A stretch of DNA of 64,000 bases from Palaeococcus pacificus DY20341 (GTDB lineage Archaea > Methanobacteriota_B > Thermococci > Thermococcales > Thermococcaceae). Positions within the stretch are counted from its first letter, which is position 1. The number at the start of each line of letters is the position of its first letter. The notes under the pieces are model-generated. The model saw only the letters and a program-made list of their open reading frames with translations, had not been told where the DNA came from and did no database searches. Position numbers and translations under genes: made by a program. Shown piece after piece: positions 35,384-46,084 of this stretch. Location of the stretch: assembly GCF_000725425.1 (NCBI RefSeq), contig NZ_CP006019.1:62001-126000 (forward strand), written 5' to 3'.

Positions 35384-36154
35384 TCATTTGCCAATGCTTG
35401 CTAGATAGTCCCACACACCGAGAAGTTCAACATTGGAGACTTTAAGCAATTTAGCCTTCGGTACAAATCCATTAACCAATGATTTTGGAACGGCGATAAC
35501 CTGCACCACACCTTCTTTTGTAACCTCTGTTGAAATTTCAATAATCTGCTCGCTGAAACTCTTTAGAATGGATATTTCCCGCTTGTCAAGACCATCTTTG
35601 TTTAGCATTATCATAATAAACCATTTTGAGGTGGGATTTCTCTTGATAAGTCTACTATGTCCCACAAGGAATGTTTTAATTATTTTATCCCCAATTTTTG
35701 GACCAAAATGGTAATAAGCTCCTTCGAGGGTAGCGAGAAATATTCCAACGACCTTATTCTTTGGAATAACATTTTCATATAGCTTAGTGAGGAGTTCGAT
35801 AAACTTGTATATGGTAGTTTCTTCCCTCCATTCTATTGTGTATACGTAGGATTTGTCGCTTTTAATATTGTATTTTGAAGCAAAGAGATCTATTATGATT
35901 AATTTACCTTCTTCAGCGTATTTTTCAGCATTTAATCCGACATATTCCAGCCTTATGAACGTTTTTGTTAATGGCAGGCTTGTGTTGATTAGTACTCCAA
36001 ATCCTCCCTCTTCAAGAAGCTTTTTGAGAATTTTTATGCCTATCACCCAGCCCATTGAGTTCTCATTATACATCAGGGTCACTAAGCCTCCATTTATTAT
36101 GCCTCCTCCCAAAACGTCATCCACTTCGGAAACTCCTGTGGGGATGACGTCCAT
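35384..36154 (-). CDS. KaiC/RadA-like protein lacking a P-loop
   Basis: The 256-residue protein begins like a KaiC-family ATPase: IPTGVSEVDDVLGGGIINGGLVTL near residues 4-27. The place of Walker A is taken by MYNENSMGWVIG, without GKT/GKS, so ATP binding is doubtful. A Walker B-like hydrophobic strand ending in Asp (KLIIIDLF) remains near residue 84. Similar degenerate RecA-fold proteins in Thermococcales include DUF257 members, two of which lie at 44.1-45.5 kb. A TATA box (36189-36197) and a GAGGGGTG site support the start. Function unknown. Confidence 0.65.
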   Translation of the reverse strand: MDVIPTGVSEVDDVLGGGIINGGLVTLMYNENSMGWVIGIKILKKLLEEGGFGVLINTSLPLTKTFIRLEYVGLNAEKYAEEGKLIIIDLFASKYNIKSDKSYVYTIEWREETTIYKFIELLTKLYENVIPKNKVVGIFLATLEGAYYHFGPKIGDKIIKTFLVGHSRLIKRNPTSKWFIMIMLNKDGLDKREISILKSFSEQIIEISTEVTKEGVVQVIAVPKSLVNGFVPKAKLLKVSNVELLGVWDYLASIGK

Positions 36155-36409
36155 AGGACACCCCTCAATAGTAAATATTAAACTTAACTTTTATATAACT
36201 TTTTTGGGCATTATGCAAAAATATCCTAACCATTTTTAATGTTTATGCAATTTTTCATGAAACCTTTAAAGGCTATAGACTTGTTCTAGTACTTTTTGAT
36301 AGTTATTAATACGTTTCTATGAGTTTCTGTTGGTATTGTATTCTCTACCTTTGGCCGTTAAGACAGATTTCTTTTCTAAAAGAAAGGAGAAGAAGTTTAT
36401 AAAACTCCT
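36155..36409. other. intergenic region with promoter and an AT-rich hairpin
   Basis: This 255-bp gap holds the TATA box of the KaiC-like gene (minus strand, 36189-36197) and a perfect 8-bp inverted repeat, TTTCTTTT-CT-AAAAGAAA (36368-36385), 25 bp beyond the stop of the 96-residue gene. The repeat may act as its terminator. GTTTATAAAAC at about 36397 looks like a TATA box but no gene follows it. I see no coding signal or C/D box in the rest. Confidence 0.4.
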
Positions 36410-36700
36410 CTATGATTTGAGGCACTTCAAAAGCTTTCCTCTGTAGGAGAGCACAAGCTTAACCTGCTCGTCATGTATTTTGCTTGAAGCACTTATTGAT
36501 TTGTAGAGTTCCTCAAGCTCTTTTAAAAGATGTTCTACCTCAGCTCCTGCGTTTTTGCTTTTCCCATTGAGCTTTTCTACTTCGCTCAAAAGCTTGCCCC
36601 TCAAAAACGGCAGCACTTCAAAAGGCCTTCCCATAAAAGCCCAGTAAACACCTTCTTTCAAAATTTCTTCCAAAATAGCTCCTTCTTTAGAATAGTCCAC
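36410..36700 (-). CDS. hypothetical helical protein, 96 residues
   Basis: I do not recognise this gene. The protein is charged and probably all helical, with a coiled-coil-like centre (EVEHLLKELEELYKSI, about residues 54-69) and no membrane segment. The reading uses a GTG start with no good ribosome-binding site, so the start is uncertain. It may be regulatory, but nothing in the sequence says so. Confidence 0.5.
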   Translation of the reverse strand: MDYSKEGAILEEILKEGVYWAFMGRPFEVLPFLRGKLLSEVEKLNGKSKNAGAEVEHLLKELEELYKSISASSKIHDEQVKLVLSYRGKLLKCLKS

Positions 36701-36810
36701 TCTTTCAAATTTTTCCCTAGAGATTGGTTTCCCACTCCCTCCTCATAGCAATCACCAGTACTAGGCAGGTGTTAACCTTTATTAATTTTGTTCAACTTTT
36801 TTTGTCGATA

Positions 36811-36827
36811 TGGCGAATTCTTCGCCA
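36811..36827. promoter_or_regulatory. perfect inverted repeat TGGCGAA-TTC-TTCGCCA
   Basis: Two 7-bp arms separated by three bases lie in the gap between the divergent 96-residue gene and guaB, about 85 bp before the guaB TATA box (CTTAAAAACC, 36911-36920). It is GC-richer than its surroundings, which favours a protein-binding site. No regulator is identified. Confidence 0.4.
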
Positions 36828-36949
36828 AAATTTGTATAGATACTAAAAAATCTGGGAAAAGTGGGATTCACTTGTCATTATAACCACCTTCGGTGTTTGC
36901 CAGCACAAACCTTAAAAACCTCTTGTCATGTTTATGTTAAAAAGGGTGA

Positions 36950-38422
<1,473 letters not shown>

Positions 38423-38427
38423 GCCCT

Positions 38428-38464
38428 TTTTCTCTTCATTCTTTGGATTAAAAAGAAGAGAAAA
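38428..38464. terminator. bidirectional terminator between guaB and purL
   Basis: TTTTCTCTTC (38428-38437) and GAAGAGAAAA (38455-38464) form a perfect 10-bp inverted repeat. Each strand therefore presents a T-rich tract after its own gene. It fills the 42-bp gap between convergent stops. Confidence 0.6.
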
Positions 38465-40606
38465 TTACTCTCCCAAAAGCTTTGGGAGTGAATTGTAAAC
38501 TTCTTGAGCTTTCTCCAAGCTTAACCTTGTCAATTCTTCTTCCTTGTTCTTAAAGAGCAGTGCTTCTCCTTTCACTTCCCCTATCACAGCAAATTCGTCA
38601 AACAGCTCTCTGAGCTTTTCGAGGCTTTCCTTGTTAAAGCTGACTATAAAGCGAGCTTGGCTTTCTGAAAAGAGCACTTCCACCGGGGAGAGTTCTCTTT
38701 CCACTGGAACTTTACTTATGTCAACTTCAAAGCCCACTCCCCCAGCGAGAGCCATCTCCGTCAATGCCACCGCTATTCCACCTTTGCTCACATCGTGAAC
38801 CGCTTTCACCAAACCGAGTTCTATTGCCTTTAAAATGCCCTCTGCGTTCTTCTTCTCCCTCTCGAGCTCAACCTTTGGAGCAACTCCTCCATCAATGCCA
38901 AGAACGCGGTAGAGCTCACTTCCGCCGAGCTCTTTCTTCGTTATTCCAACTATCCCTATCATCTCACCTTCGCTCTTGAAGTTCATTGTAGTGATGTTCT
39001 CGAGCTTCACTCTACCGAGAGCAGCTACAACGGGGGTTGGCTTTATCGGTTTGTTGCCGACTTCGTTGTAAAAACTCACGTTCCCACTTACATAAGCTAA
39101 GCTAAAGGCTTTAGCGGCATCCCTCAAGCCTTTAATAGTCTCTATGAAGCTCCAGTAAACTTCGGGCCTTTCTGGAGAGGCGAAGTTTAAGTTATCCACT
39201 AAAGCTAAAGGCCTTGCTCCCACACTCACTAGGTTCCTCACGGCCTCAACTACGGCACTCATGGCTCCGTGGTATGGGTTTAGGTACGAGTAGGAGGGAT
39301 TTCCATCGCTCACAAAAGCCAGTCCATACTCATCGTTTATCTTTAAAACTGCTGCATCTAAACCGGGCTTTAGAACAGTCCTCCCCTGAACTTCGTGGTC
39401 ATACTGTCTATACACCCACTCCTTGTCTATTACATTTGGACTTGAGAGAACCCTAATGAGAGCTTCTTCAACGCTTATTTCCGGCGTTTCTACATCTTTT
39501 TCAATGCTATAGGGATTAGCTTCCCACTCTATTATGGGAACATCTGCCAGAAGGCCTATTGGCAAATCCGCTATCTTCTCATCGCCCCAATAGACGATGT
39601 AGCGCGGTTCTTCGATAGTCTCTCCAACCACAACCCATTCAAGCTCATACTTCTCAAAAATTTTTGTGATTTCATTTAAGTCCTCCTTCCTCACTGCAAA
39701 GAGCATTCTCTCCTGGCTCTCTGAAATCATGACTTCCATGGCATTCATGTTTGGCTCTCTTTGTGGTACTCTATCGGCGTAAATTATTGCACCGAAGCCT
39801 TTCTTCCCGGCCATCTCCGATGAAGCGCACGTCAATCCACCGCCGCCAAGGTCTTTAAGTGCCTTAACTTTGCCCGTCTTCAGTGCCTCAAGGGTTGCCT
39901 CAATTAAAAGCTTCTCCGTGAACGGGTCGGGAATTTGCACCGCGGAGCGGTCTTCCTCTTCTGCATTCTCGCTTAACTCTTCGCTCGCAAAAGTTACGCC
40001 GTGGATTCCATCTCTTCCCGTTTTGTTTCCCACCAAAACCAGGAGAAGTCCACTCTCCTCAACATAGCTGTGCACCAGTTCCTCGGGACTCATTAGGCCT
40101 ATGCATGCTACATTCACAAGTGTGTAGTTGTCAAGGCTTTCATCAAATTCCGTTTCCCCACCAACTGTTGGGACACCGATTCTGTTTCCATAATCAGCTA
40201 TTCCCTTAACAACATACTCGAAGAGATAGCGGTTGCGCTCCTTCTCAAGGGGCCCGAAGCGTATAGGGTCGAGGAGCGCTATTGGGCGAGCGCCCATACA
40301 AAGTATATCCCTCACAATTCCGCCAACGCCTGTGGCTGCTCCACCATAAGGCTCAACAGCCGAGGGATGGTTGTGACTCTCTATTCCAACAACTATAGCG
40401 GTGTTCTCATCAAACTTTACAACACCAGCGTCTTCTCCGGGGCCCAAAATCACGTGCTCGTTCTTGGTAGGTAGAAGCTTAAGCCATTTTCTACTTGATT
40501 TGTATGATGCATGCTCACTCCACATTACCTCAAGCATGGCCTTTTCAACTTCGTTCGGCTCTCTGCCGAGCCTTTCTCTAATGAGCTTTTCTTCGTGAGG
40601 AAACAT
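38465..40606 (-). CDS. purL: phosphoribosylformylglycinamidine synthase subunit PurL
   Basis: The 713-residue small-type PurL carries the ATP-dependent FGAR to FGAM step, with PurQ giving ammonia and PurS as the third subunit. Marks are MWSEHASYKSSRKWL near residues 28-42, GIESHNHPSAVEPYGGAATGVGGI, and LGGGGLTCASSEMA. The start at 40606 follows GGTGA by five bases; the upstream GTG at 40615 overlaps that site. It is the last gene of the operon purD-purP-purS-purQ-purL. Confidence 0.97.
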   Translation of the reverse strand: MFPHEEKLIRERLGREPNEVEKAMLEVMWSEHASYKSSRKWLKLLPTKNEHVILGPGEDAGVVKFDENTAIVVGIESHNHPSAVEPYGGAATGVGGIVRDILCMGARPIALLDPIRFGPLEKERNRYLFEYVVKGIADYGNRIGVPTVGGETEFDESLDNYTLVNVACIGLMSPEELVHSYVEESGLLLVLVGNKTGRDGIHGVTFASEELSENAEEEDRSAVQIPDPFTEKLLIEATLEALKTGKVKALKDLGGGGLTCASSEMAGKKGFGAIIYADRVPQREPNMNAMEVMISESQERMLFAVRKEDLNEITKIFEKYELEWVVVGETIEEPRYIVYWGDEKIADLPIGLLADVPIIEWEANPYSIEKDVETPEISVEEALIRVLSSPNVIDKEWVYRQYDHEVQGRTVLKPGLDAAVLKINDEYGLAFVSDGNPSYSYLNPYHGAMSAVVEAVRNLVSVGARPLALVDNLNFASPERPEVYWSFIETIKGLRDAAKAFSLAYVSGNVSFYNEVGNKPIKPTPVVAALGRVKLENITTMNFKSEGEMIGIVGITKKELGGSELYRVLGIDGGVAPKVELEREKKNAEGILKAIELGLVKAVHDVSKGGIAVALTEMALAGGVGFEVDISKVPVERELSPVEVLFSESQARFIVSFNKESLEKLRELFDEFAVIGEVKGEALLFKNKEEELTRLSLEKAQEVYNSLPKLLGE

Positions 40607-40611
40607 GAGAA

Positions 40612-41283
40612 TCACCTCTTGGCATACTCCACCATCGATTTGAACACCTTTAGCCCATCCTCACTTCCAAGCCATTTATCGCTCGCCCTCTCCGGATGGG
40701 GCATCATTCCCAAGACGTTACCCTTTTCATTGCTTATTCCCGCTATGTGCAAGAGCGAGCCGTTTGGATTTGCTTCTTCAATTATGTTGCCCTTTTCATC
40801 GCTGTACTGGAAGGCTATCTTTACTTTACCCAAGTCATCAGCGTAGTAATTGCCTTCAGCATGGGCTATTGGCATTCTAATGACTTCCCCTTCTTCATAG
40901 AATTTGGTAAACGTGGTTTGAGTGTCGCTGACTTTAAGGTAAACCCACCTGCACAGGAATCTTGGGATTTTGTTAGGTCTCAGTGCTCCGGACAAAAGCC
41001 CGCTCTCGGTTAAAACTTGAAAGCCATTACAAATTCCTAAAACCGGTTTGCCTTCACCGGCGAGAGCTTTGACCTCTTCCATTATCTCTGCCCTCGCGCT
41101 TATTGCCCCTGCTCTCAAATAATCGGCATAGCTGAAACCACCGGGCAAAACAACGCCGTCAAAGTCTTTGAGGCCTTGTTTGTACCAAACACGCTCCGCT
41201 TTACCTCCTGCTTTTTTTATGGCGCTGACGGTCTCAAAGTCGCAGTTTGTTCCAGGAAACACTATAACAGCGAATTTGGGCAT
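40612..41283 (-). CDS. purQ: phosphoribosylformylglycinamidine synthase subunit PurQ
   Basis: The 223-residue class I glutamine amidotransferase supplies ammonia to PurL. It has [10 protein letters not shown] near residues 8-17, the nucleophile Cys in [16 protein letters not shown] near 82-97, and the catalytic His/Glu in [13 protein letters not shown] five bases upstream fixes the start at 41283. It sits between purS and purL with overlaps or very short gaps. Confidence 0.97.
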   Translation of the reverse strand: MPKFAVIVFPGTNCDFETVSAIKKAGGKAERVWYKQGLKDFDGVVLPGGFSYADYLRAGAISARAEIMEEVKALAGEGKPVLGICNGFQVLTESGLLSGALRPNKIPRFLCRWVYLKVSDTQTTFTKFYEEGEVIRMPIAHAEGNYYADDLGKVKIAFQYSDEKGNIIEEANPNGSLLHIAGISNEKGNVLGMMPHPERASDKWLGSEDGLKVFKSMVEYAKR

Positions 41284-41284
41284 G

Positions 41285-41530
41285 TCACTCACCCAAAGAC
41301 TCTATCTCGTATTCATATGTATGTATCACAGGGTTCGCGAGCAGGCGTTTGCACATCTCTTCCACTTCCTTTTCCGGCTCATCGCTCTCAAAGACAACCT
41401 CGAAGTACTTTGGAACTTTTAGCTCGTCAATTTTATAGCCCAAATTTTTGAGTGCCTTTCCAATAACTCTCCCTTCAGGATCGTTCAATCCTTCCTTTAA
41501 GCGAACGATAATTCTAGCCTTCCACTTCAT
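41285..41530 (-). CDS. purS: phosphoribosylformylglycinamidine synthase subunit PurS
   Basis: The 81-residue protein bridges PurL and PurQ in the FGAM synthase complex. Typical text is [24 protein letters not shown] near residues 7-30 and [17 protein letters not shown] at the end. The start at 41530 is fixed by GGTGA five bases upstream; the longer reading from 41566 overlaps the end of purP. Confidence 0.95.
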   Translation of the reverse strand: MKWKARIIVRLKEGLNDPEGRVIGKALKNLGYKIDELKVPKYFEVVFESDEPEKEVEEMCKRLLANPVIHTYEYEIESLGE

Positions 41531-41540
41531 GAGCATCACC

Positions 41541-42680
41541 TCATGTAACAACCTTCTCAAGCTCATCTAACTCAATAGCCCTCTTAATTTCAAGAGCGAT
41601 CCTCCTTCCAGTGCTCATTGGCTTTCTCCAGAGGACGTTGCCATATGGGTGTCCCATCGCCATGTGAATGTTCGTTCCTCCTCCCGTCCTTGGAGCGACG
41701 TCGTAGATGTAGAAGTTGAGATCTTTGTCAACAGCCGTTTGGAGTGTGAATGGTCCAATAACACCGGGCGAGTAGTACTTCTTTGCAGCCTCCACATAGC
41801 GCTCGGCCATGTCGAAGACCTTCTCAAGGAGGGACTCCCTCAAAGTGGAGCTCGCGTGGCCGCAAACGGTGTATTCAGGCTCAAACTGGTGCTCTTGTAG
41901 AGTTAATTGCTGAGAGGCGGGCAATCTAACATGTCCATCCAAGCTCGTCTCAAAGCGCCAGTCAATTCCCAAAAGCTCAATCTCTTCATCAATGGGTGAG
42001 TAGAAGAAGTCAAAGTTGAAGACTGGTCCGATGATGTACTTTTCAATCCTCGCTTTAGTCAGGTCTTCCTCCGTGATTACGCCATGCTTTATTAGCTTCT
42101 CCGCTTTTTCCCGAAACTCTTTGTAGCTCGCAGCGGTGAAGAAGCCGCGCTCAAGCCTTTTCTTTGCGTGAGGGAGTTTAACAATTACAAGCTCGTTTAT
42201 GTCCTTTGGGTCTTCAACTGGCTCTGGATAAGGTAAGCCGGCTTTCTCCAAAAGCCAGTAATAGCTCTTTTCCTCACTCCTTTCCTCGCTCCTCAAGAGA
42301 TTTCTGCTCCCAAAGAGCGGCACCAAAAAGTCGTTTTCAACTTTATCAGTGCCAGTATAAACTACAAAGGAGCGGTTGGGAATGAAGATAACGTTTTTCT
42401 TCCTCAGCTCTTCTTGAATATCGATGATTTTGCCGAACTTCTCCAAAATTATTACCTCATCGATGAAGCCTTTTGTTAGGCTGTCCTTCGTCTTCTTAAG
42501 CTTGAAGTATTCTGCATAAGTTTTGTGCCTGCCTTTCTGAGACACGATGAGCGTCTTAAAACCCTCTTCTTTAGCACCATCTGCTATATCCAGAGCAGAG
42601 TGGCTCCCTATTGCTCCAATAATTATGTTTCCCTTATCGTAATTCTTCAAAACTTCCAAAATTTGCTCTCTTTCAATCAT
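41541..42680 (-). CDS. purP: FAICAR synthetase PurP (canonical copy)
   Basis: The 379-residue ATP-grasp enzyme makes FAICAR from AICAR, formate and ATP, the archaeal replacement for the PurH transformylase. It has GAIGSHSALDIADGAKEEGF near residues 23-42, ATP-grasp strands, and YDVAPRTGGGTNIHMAMGHPYG, which closes the active site. The start at 42680 is fixed by GGTGA five bases upstream. A second, shorter PurP lies at 60.4-61.3 kb; this copy keeps the purine operon context and is presumed the housekeeping one. Confidence 0.93.
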   Translation of the reverse strand: MIEREQILEVLKNYDKGNIIIGAIGSHSALDIADGAKEEGFKTLIVSQKGRHKTYAEYFKLKKTKDSLTKGFIDEVIILEKFGKIIDIQEELRKKNVIFIPNRSFVVYTGTDKVENDFLVPLFGSRNLLRSEERSEEKSYYWLLEKAGLPYPEPVEDPKDINELVIVKLPHAKKRLERGFFTAASYKEFREKAEKLIKHGVITEEDLTKARIEKYIIGPVFNFDFFYSPIDEEIELLGIDWRFETSLDGHVRLPASQQLTLQEHQFEPEYTVCGHASSTLRESLLEKVFDMAERYVEAAKKYYSPGVIGPFTLQTAVDKDLNFYIYDVAPRTGGGTNIHMAMGHPYGNVLWRKPMSTGRRIALEIKRAIELDELEKVVT

Positions 42681-42681
42681 T

Positions 42682-43980
42682 TCATTCACCTCTAATCTCA
42701 TTCATAATCCTAACTCTCTTCTCGACGCTTTCTTTGGTTCCCACATCAGCGCGGTAGAAAATCTCGCCCCTGACGTGCTTTATTCCTGCGGATGCAATCT
42801 TTTCCGCCTCTTCCAAAGAATTGGCAATTCCAACGACTGCCAGAGCTCTCGAACCGAGCATCCTGAAGTTCTCGTCTATTGATGCATAGTAAACTTTAGC
42901 TCCTTCTTCTCTGATTTTATCCTCGCTGATTTCAACGTTTACTCCCTTTATTGGATCAGTGGGATAGCCTTTTGGCGCGAGATACTTCACAACGGTGGCT
43001 TTCTTCTCAAATTCGGCTTTTTTGAGTGCTCCATCAACTATTCCCTCTGTAATTTCAAGGAGAGAAGTTTTTAGAATCGGAAGAACGTTCATTGCTTCTG
43101 GGTCTCCAAAGCGGGCGTTGAACTCAATTATCTTTGGCTCATCTTTGGCAAGCATAAACTGACCGTAGAGAATGCCTTTATAGGGAATCCCTTCTTTACG
43201 CATCGCGTCGATGATCTTTTTGAGAGTTTCAAAGGCCTTTTCGTAATCTTCCTTGTTAACAAATGGTAATAGGTGGTTTTCACAAGAATATGACCCCATT
43301 CCTCCAGTTATTGGTCCAACATCACCTTCATAAGCATGAGGATAATCTTGGGCTAATGGCATGGGTATTACTTTCTTTCCATCCGTGAAAACTTGAAATG
43401 TAAACTCTACCCCATCTGTTCTTTCTTCGACTAAAACTCTCCCATCCTTTTCGATGAGCGCCTTTGCGTACTCCTTTGCCTCTTCATTATCCTTAAGTTG
43501 ATAGCCTACAACCTTAACACCTTTCCCGCCTGTCAGTCCTAGGGGCTTTACAACAACGGGCTTTCCAAAATTGTCTATCCACTCTCTCATTTCTCCGACA
43601 TTGGTGAAAACTTTAAACATTTTTCTTCCAGGGATTTCATATTTTTCCATTATCTGTCTTGCAAATGCTTTATTGGTCTCAAGTTGAGCTGCTTCCTTTG
43701 AAGGGCCAACTGTTGGGATTCCTTTTCCCTCCAAAATGTCTACAATACCTCTTTCCAAAGGTGCTTCGGGACCTATAAACGCCAGCTCGACGCCCCACTT
43801 GAGAGCATGTTCAAGCACTTTAGGAACGTCGGTTTCCTTTACGAGCCCATAATTTTTACAGAGCCTTTTAATGCCTGGATTAACATGCTTAGCAACCACA
43901 TAAAGCTCGGCACCACTTTTAACCAGTGCCTCAGCGATAGCATTTTCTCTTCCACCACCACCTACTAAAAGGACTTTCAT
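42682..43980 (-). CDS. purD: phosphoribosylamine-glycine ligase
   Basis: The 432-residue ATP-grasp enzyme joins glycine to phosphoribosylamine, giving GAR. It shows MKVLLVGGGGRENAIAEAL at the N-terminus, GPEAPLERGIVD near residues 73-84, the ATP-binding KPLGLTGGKGVKV, and IEFNARFGDPEAMNVL with metal ligands. The start at 43980 is fixed by GGTGA five bases upstream, which discards a 30-residue upstream extension. It is the first gene of the purD-P-S-Q-L operon and carries the palindromic promoter element described separately. Confidence 0.96.
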   Translation of the reverse strand: MKVLLVGGGGRENAIAEALVKSGAELYVVAKHVNPGIKRLCKNYGLVKETDVPKVLEHALKWGVELAFIGPEAPLERGIVDILEGKGIPTVGPSKEAAQLETNKAFARQIMEKYEIPGRKMFKVFTNVGEMREWIDNFGKPVVVKPLGLTGGKGVKVVGYQLKDNEEAKEYAKALIEKDGRVLVEERTDGVEFTFQVFTDGKKVIPMPLAQDYPHAYEGDVGPITGGMGSYSCENHLLPFVNKEDYEKAFETLKKIIDAMRKEGIPYKGILYGQFMLAKDEPKIIEFNARFGDPEAMNVLPILKTSLLEITEGIVDGALKKAEFEKKATVVKYLAPKGYPTDPIKGVNVEISEDKIREEGAKVYYASIDENFRMLGSRALAVVGIANSLEEAEKIASAGIKHVRGEIFYRADVGTKESVEKRVRIMNEIRGE

Positions 43981-43997
43981 GACCATCACCAAATTTT

Positions 43998-44045
43998 TGT
44001 TAAAATTTGATATTTTTAAGTTTTGTTTTAACAAAAATTTGTTAA
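43998..44045 (-). promoter_or_regulatory. purD promoter module: palindrome, TATA box, half-site
   Basis: On the plus strand TTAACAAAAATTTGTTAA (44028-44045) has 8-bp arms around two bases. Seven bases away is the minus-strand TATA box CTTAAAAATA (44011-44020), and two bases further the element TGTTAAAATTT (43998-44008). The purC promoter repeats this layout with identical spacings. It is a candidate operator for coordinated purine control. Confidence 0.65.
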
Positions 44046-44114
44046 ATTCGTTTCCTATCACTTCCAGCAATTATTTAAACTGCAAAGTTACAATTTTATC
44101 ATGGGGGGAGAAGC

Positions 44115-44774
44115 ATGAACATCAATGAACTGCTTAAGTCAATACCTAGAAATGGTGTTTTGAGTATAATTGAGAGAGACCTTGAATCTAACGGAGAACT
44201 GTTTGGTCTTTTGCTTCTTAAAAAACTTTTAGAAGAGGGAAAAACTGTTTTTGTAATTGTATATGATCCTATTCTTGTGTTTAAGGAAAATTTGGAGATA
44301 CTCGGAGTTGACTTTGAGGGAGTATTGGGTAAGAATTTGTTTGTTTTTGATGTTTTTGGAAGCATACACAGGATAGAGCGTGATTTTGATGGTGTCTATC
44401 AAGTCAAAGGATACATAGATGATTCTGTATTCGTGAGTAAGTTTAGAGAGTTGCTCCTTAATGTCATGAAGGGTAGAAATGATGCCAAAGAGCTCTGGTT
44501 CTTTACATATTTGTCTTCAAGTGTCTGTAAACTTTTCTCAAAGCCTATAAAGACCTATAAACTTATATTGTCGGCTAAGTATGAGAGCAAGCATTGTGTT
44601 GAAGATATACGGGCGGTGGCAATTTACAACAGTTGGGAATGCCCGGAGCTTGAGGGAATTATTTACTCATATTCTGACATTGTTATTGAGACGTTCTTTA
44701 AGGACGGTCAGAAGGTTGGAATAATTACAAAAGGGGGCGAAGAGATTATTTTTGATTTATTCGGAGGTGACTAG
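44115..44774 (+). CDS. DUF257-like protein, first of a pair
   Basis: The 219-residue protein looks like a degenerate RecA/KaiC fold. It has alternating strands and helices (LLLLKKLLEEGKTVFVIVYD near residues 34-53; NLFVFDVFGSIHRIE near 75-89) but no Walker A. It resembles DUF257, a family first noted in Pyrococcus and of unknown function. GGGGGAG lies before the ATG. The next gene starts two bases after its stop and has a similar layout, so the pair may form a heterodimer. It is divergent from purD and may share its promoter region. Confidence 0.6.
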   Translation: MNINELLKSIPRNGVLSIIERDLESNGELFGLLLLKKLLEEGKTVFVIVYDPILVFKENLEILGVDFEGVLGKNLFVFDVFGSIHRIERDFDGVYQVKGYIDDSVFVSKFRELLLNVMKGRNDAKELWFFTYLSSSVCKLFSKPIKTYKLILSAKYESKHCVEDIRAVAIYNSWECPELEGIIYSYSDIVIETFFKDGQKVGIITKGGEEIIFDLFGGD

Positions 44775-44776
44775 CG

Positions 44777-45532
44777 ATGTATTCTTGGGAGTTTGAAGTT
44801 CTCGATAAGGAAATTGGCAAAATAAGACCTACTTCATACATCCTTCTCCATGAAGTGGATGCCCGCTCTAGAGGCAGGGAGTTACTCTTCGAACTTATTA
44901 AGAGGAAGCTCGAGAAAGATAACCTCGTAGGCTTCTTCAACATAAGCTACCCCATCCCAGTACTCTTTAAAATATTCAAAAAGCATGGGATAGACTTCAA
45001 AAAGTATTTAGAGAGCAGAAGATTTTCAATAATAGACACTTTTGGGAGCATCTACGGTTTAAAACACAATTGTGAGAACGTTTGGTATTTAGAAGGGGCA
45101 GTTTCGCTTGAACTACTCTCAGTAAAGTATGCACAAGTTGTTAAAGCACTAAAAGAGGAGTGGGCTCAACTTGGACTCTTTGATGGGAGAGAGCTTTGGG
45201 GAGTTGTCATGGATCTGTCAGAATATGAGAGAATCTTTAGTAAAGATGAGACATTGAGGTACCTTGAAGTCTCAGCGGACGTTAGGCGGAGACATGAAGC
45301 TTATATTAAATTCCCAAAAGGAACCAATATATGGGTATACTCAGGAAAAGGAAGCAAAGTGCTTCCCTCTATTTACAGAAGGTCCAATTACGTTTTAAGG
45401 ACAATGAGTGAGATTACTGATGGAGGAATTAGAAGAGAGCTTTTAGTAATAAAAACACCAGAGTTTGGCGAAGTAAAGCGGTTTGAATACAAATTTACCA
45501 AAAAGGGCATTGAAATATGGTCCGTTGATTAG
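44777..45532 (+). CDS. DUF257-like protein, second of a pair
   Basis: The 251-residue protein parallels its upstream neighbour: a helix, then NLVGFFNISYPIPVLFKIFKKHG near residues 54-76, then FSIIDTFGSIYGLK near 85-98, matching the FDVFGSIHRIE stretch of the first gene. No Walker A is seen. GGAGGTGA overlapping the previous stop ensures coupled translation. The role is unknown; both genes probably arose by duplication. Confidence 0.6.
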   Translation: MYSWEFEVLDKEIGKIRPTSYILLHEVDARSRGRELLFELIKRKLEKDNLVGFFNISYPIPVLFKIFKKHGIDFKKYLESRRFSIIDTFGSIYGLKHNCENVWYLEGAVSLELLSVKYAQVVKALKEEWAQLGLFDGRELWGVVMDLSEYERIFSKDETLRYLEVSADVRRRHEAYIKFPKGTNIWVYSGKGSKVLPSIYRRSNYVLRTMSEITDGGIRRELLVIKTPEFGEVKRFEYKFTKKGIEIWSVD

Positions 45533-45601
45533 CAATTTTTTGTCTAAATTTTCCGAAAAGCTTATTAATTTTTACATTCTTTTGTTAAGTTGGTGGTAGA
45601 T

Positions 45602-46033
45602 GTGAAGGTACTCGTCGTTATGGGGAGCAAGAGTGATTCTCACATCGCTGAGAAGGTTACTAAAGTTTTAGAGGAGTTTGGTGTTGAACACGAAGTGGAA
45701 GTTGCTTCTGCACACAGAAACCCGAAAAAAGTTGAGGAATTAGCAAAGAAAGACTACGACGTTTTCATAGCCATAGCGGGCTTAAGCGCTGCTCTGCCGG
45801 GGGTTATAGCTTCTCACACAACTAAGCCTGTGATAGGAGTTCCAGTTTCGGCTAAGCTTGGCGGGTTGGATTCCCTATTAAGCATTGCTCAAATGCCGCC
45901 TGGAATTCCCGTTGCTACAGTGGGAATAGACAATGGAAAAAATGCAGCATTGCTTGCCATAGAAATCTTGGCTTTAAAAGATGAAAACTTAAAGAAAAAA
46001 CTTGAAGAATACAGGGAGAAGATGCGAACATAA
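45602..46033 (+). CDS. purE: AIR carboxylase / N5-CAIR mutase
   Basis: The 143-residue protein makes CAIR in purine synthesis. It shows [15 protein letters not shown] near residues 5-19, [12 protein letters not shown] near 38-49, [26 protein letters not shown], and [20 protein letters not shown]. No purK is in the window, so it may act directly on AIR with CO2 (class II) or purK may lie elsewhere. A GTG start at 45602 with GGTGG five bases upstream is preferred over TTG 45590. It is convergent with purT. Confidence 0.94.
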   Translation: MKVLVVMGSKSDSHIAEKVTKVLEEFGVEHEVEVASAHRNPKKVEELAKKDYDVFIAIAGLSAALPGVIASHTTKPVIGVPVSAKLGGLDSLLSIAQMPPGIPVATVGIDNGKNAALLAIEILALKDENLKKKLEEYREKMRT

Positions 46034-46084
46034 CTGTTCTCTCTTCAGAGGCTGGTTTACCATCCTTTCTTTTTCAAAATGGAA

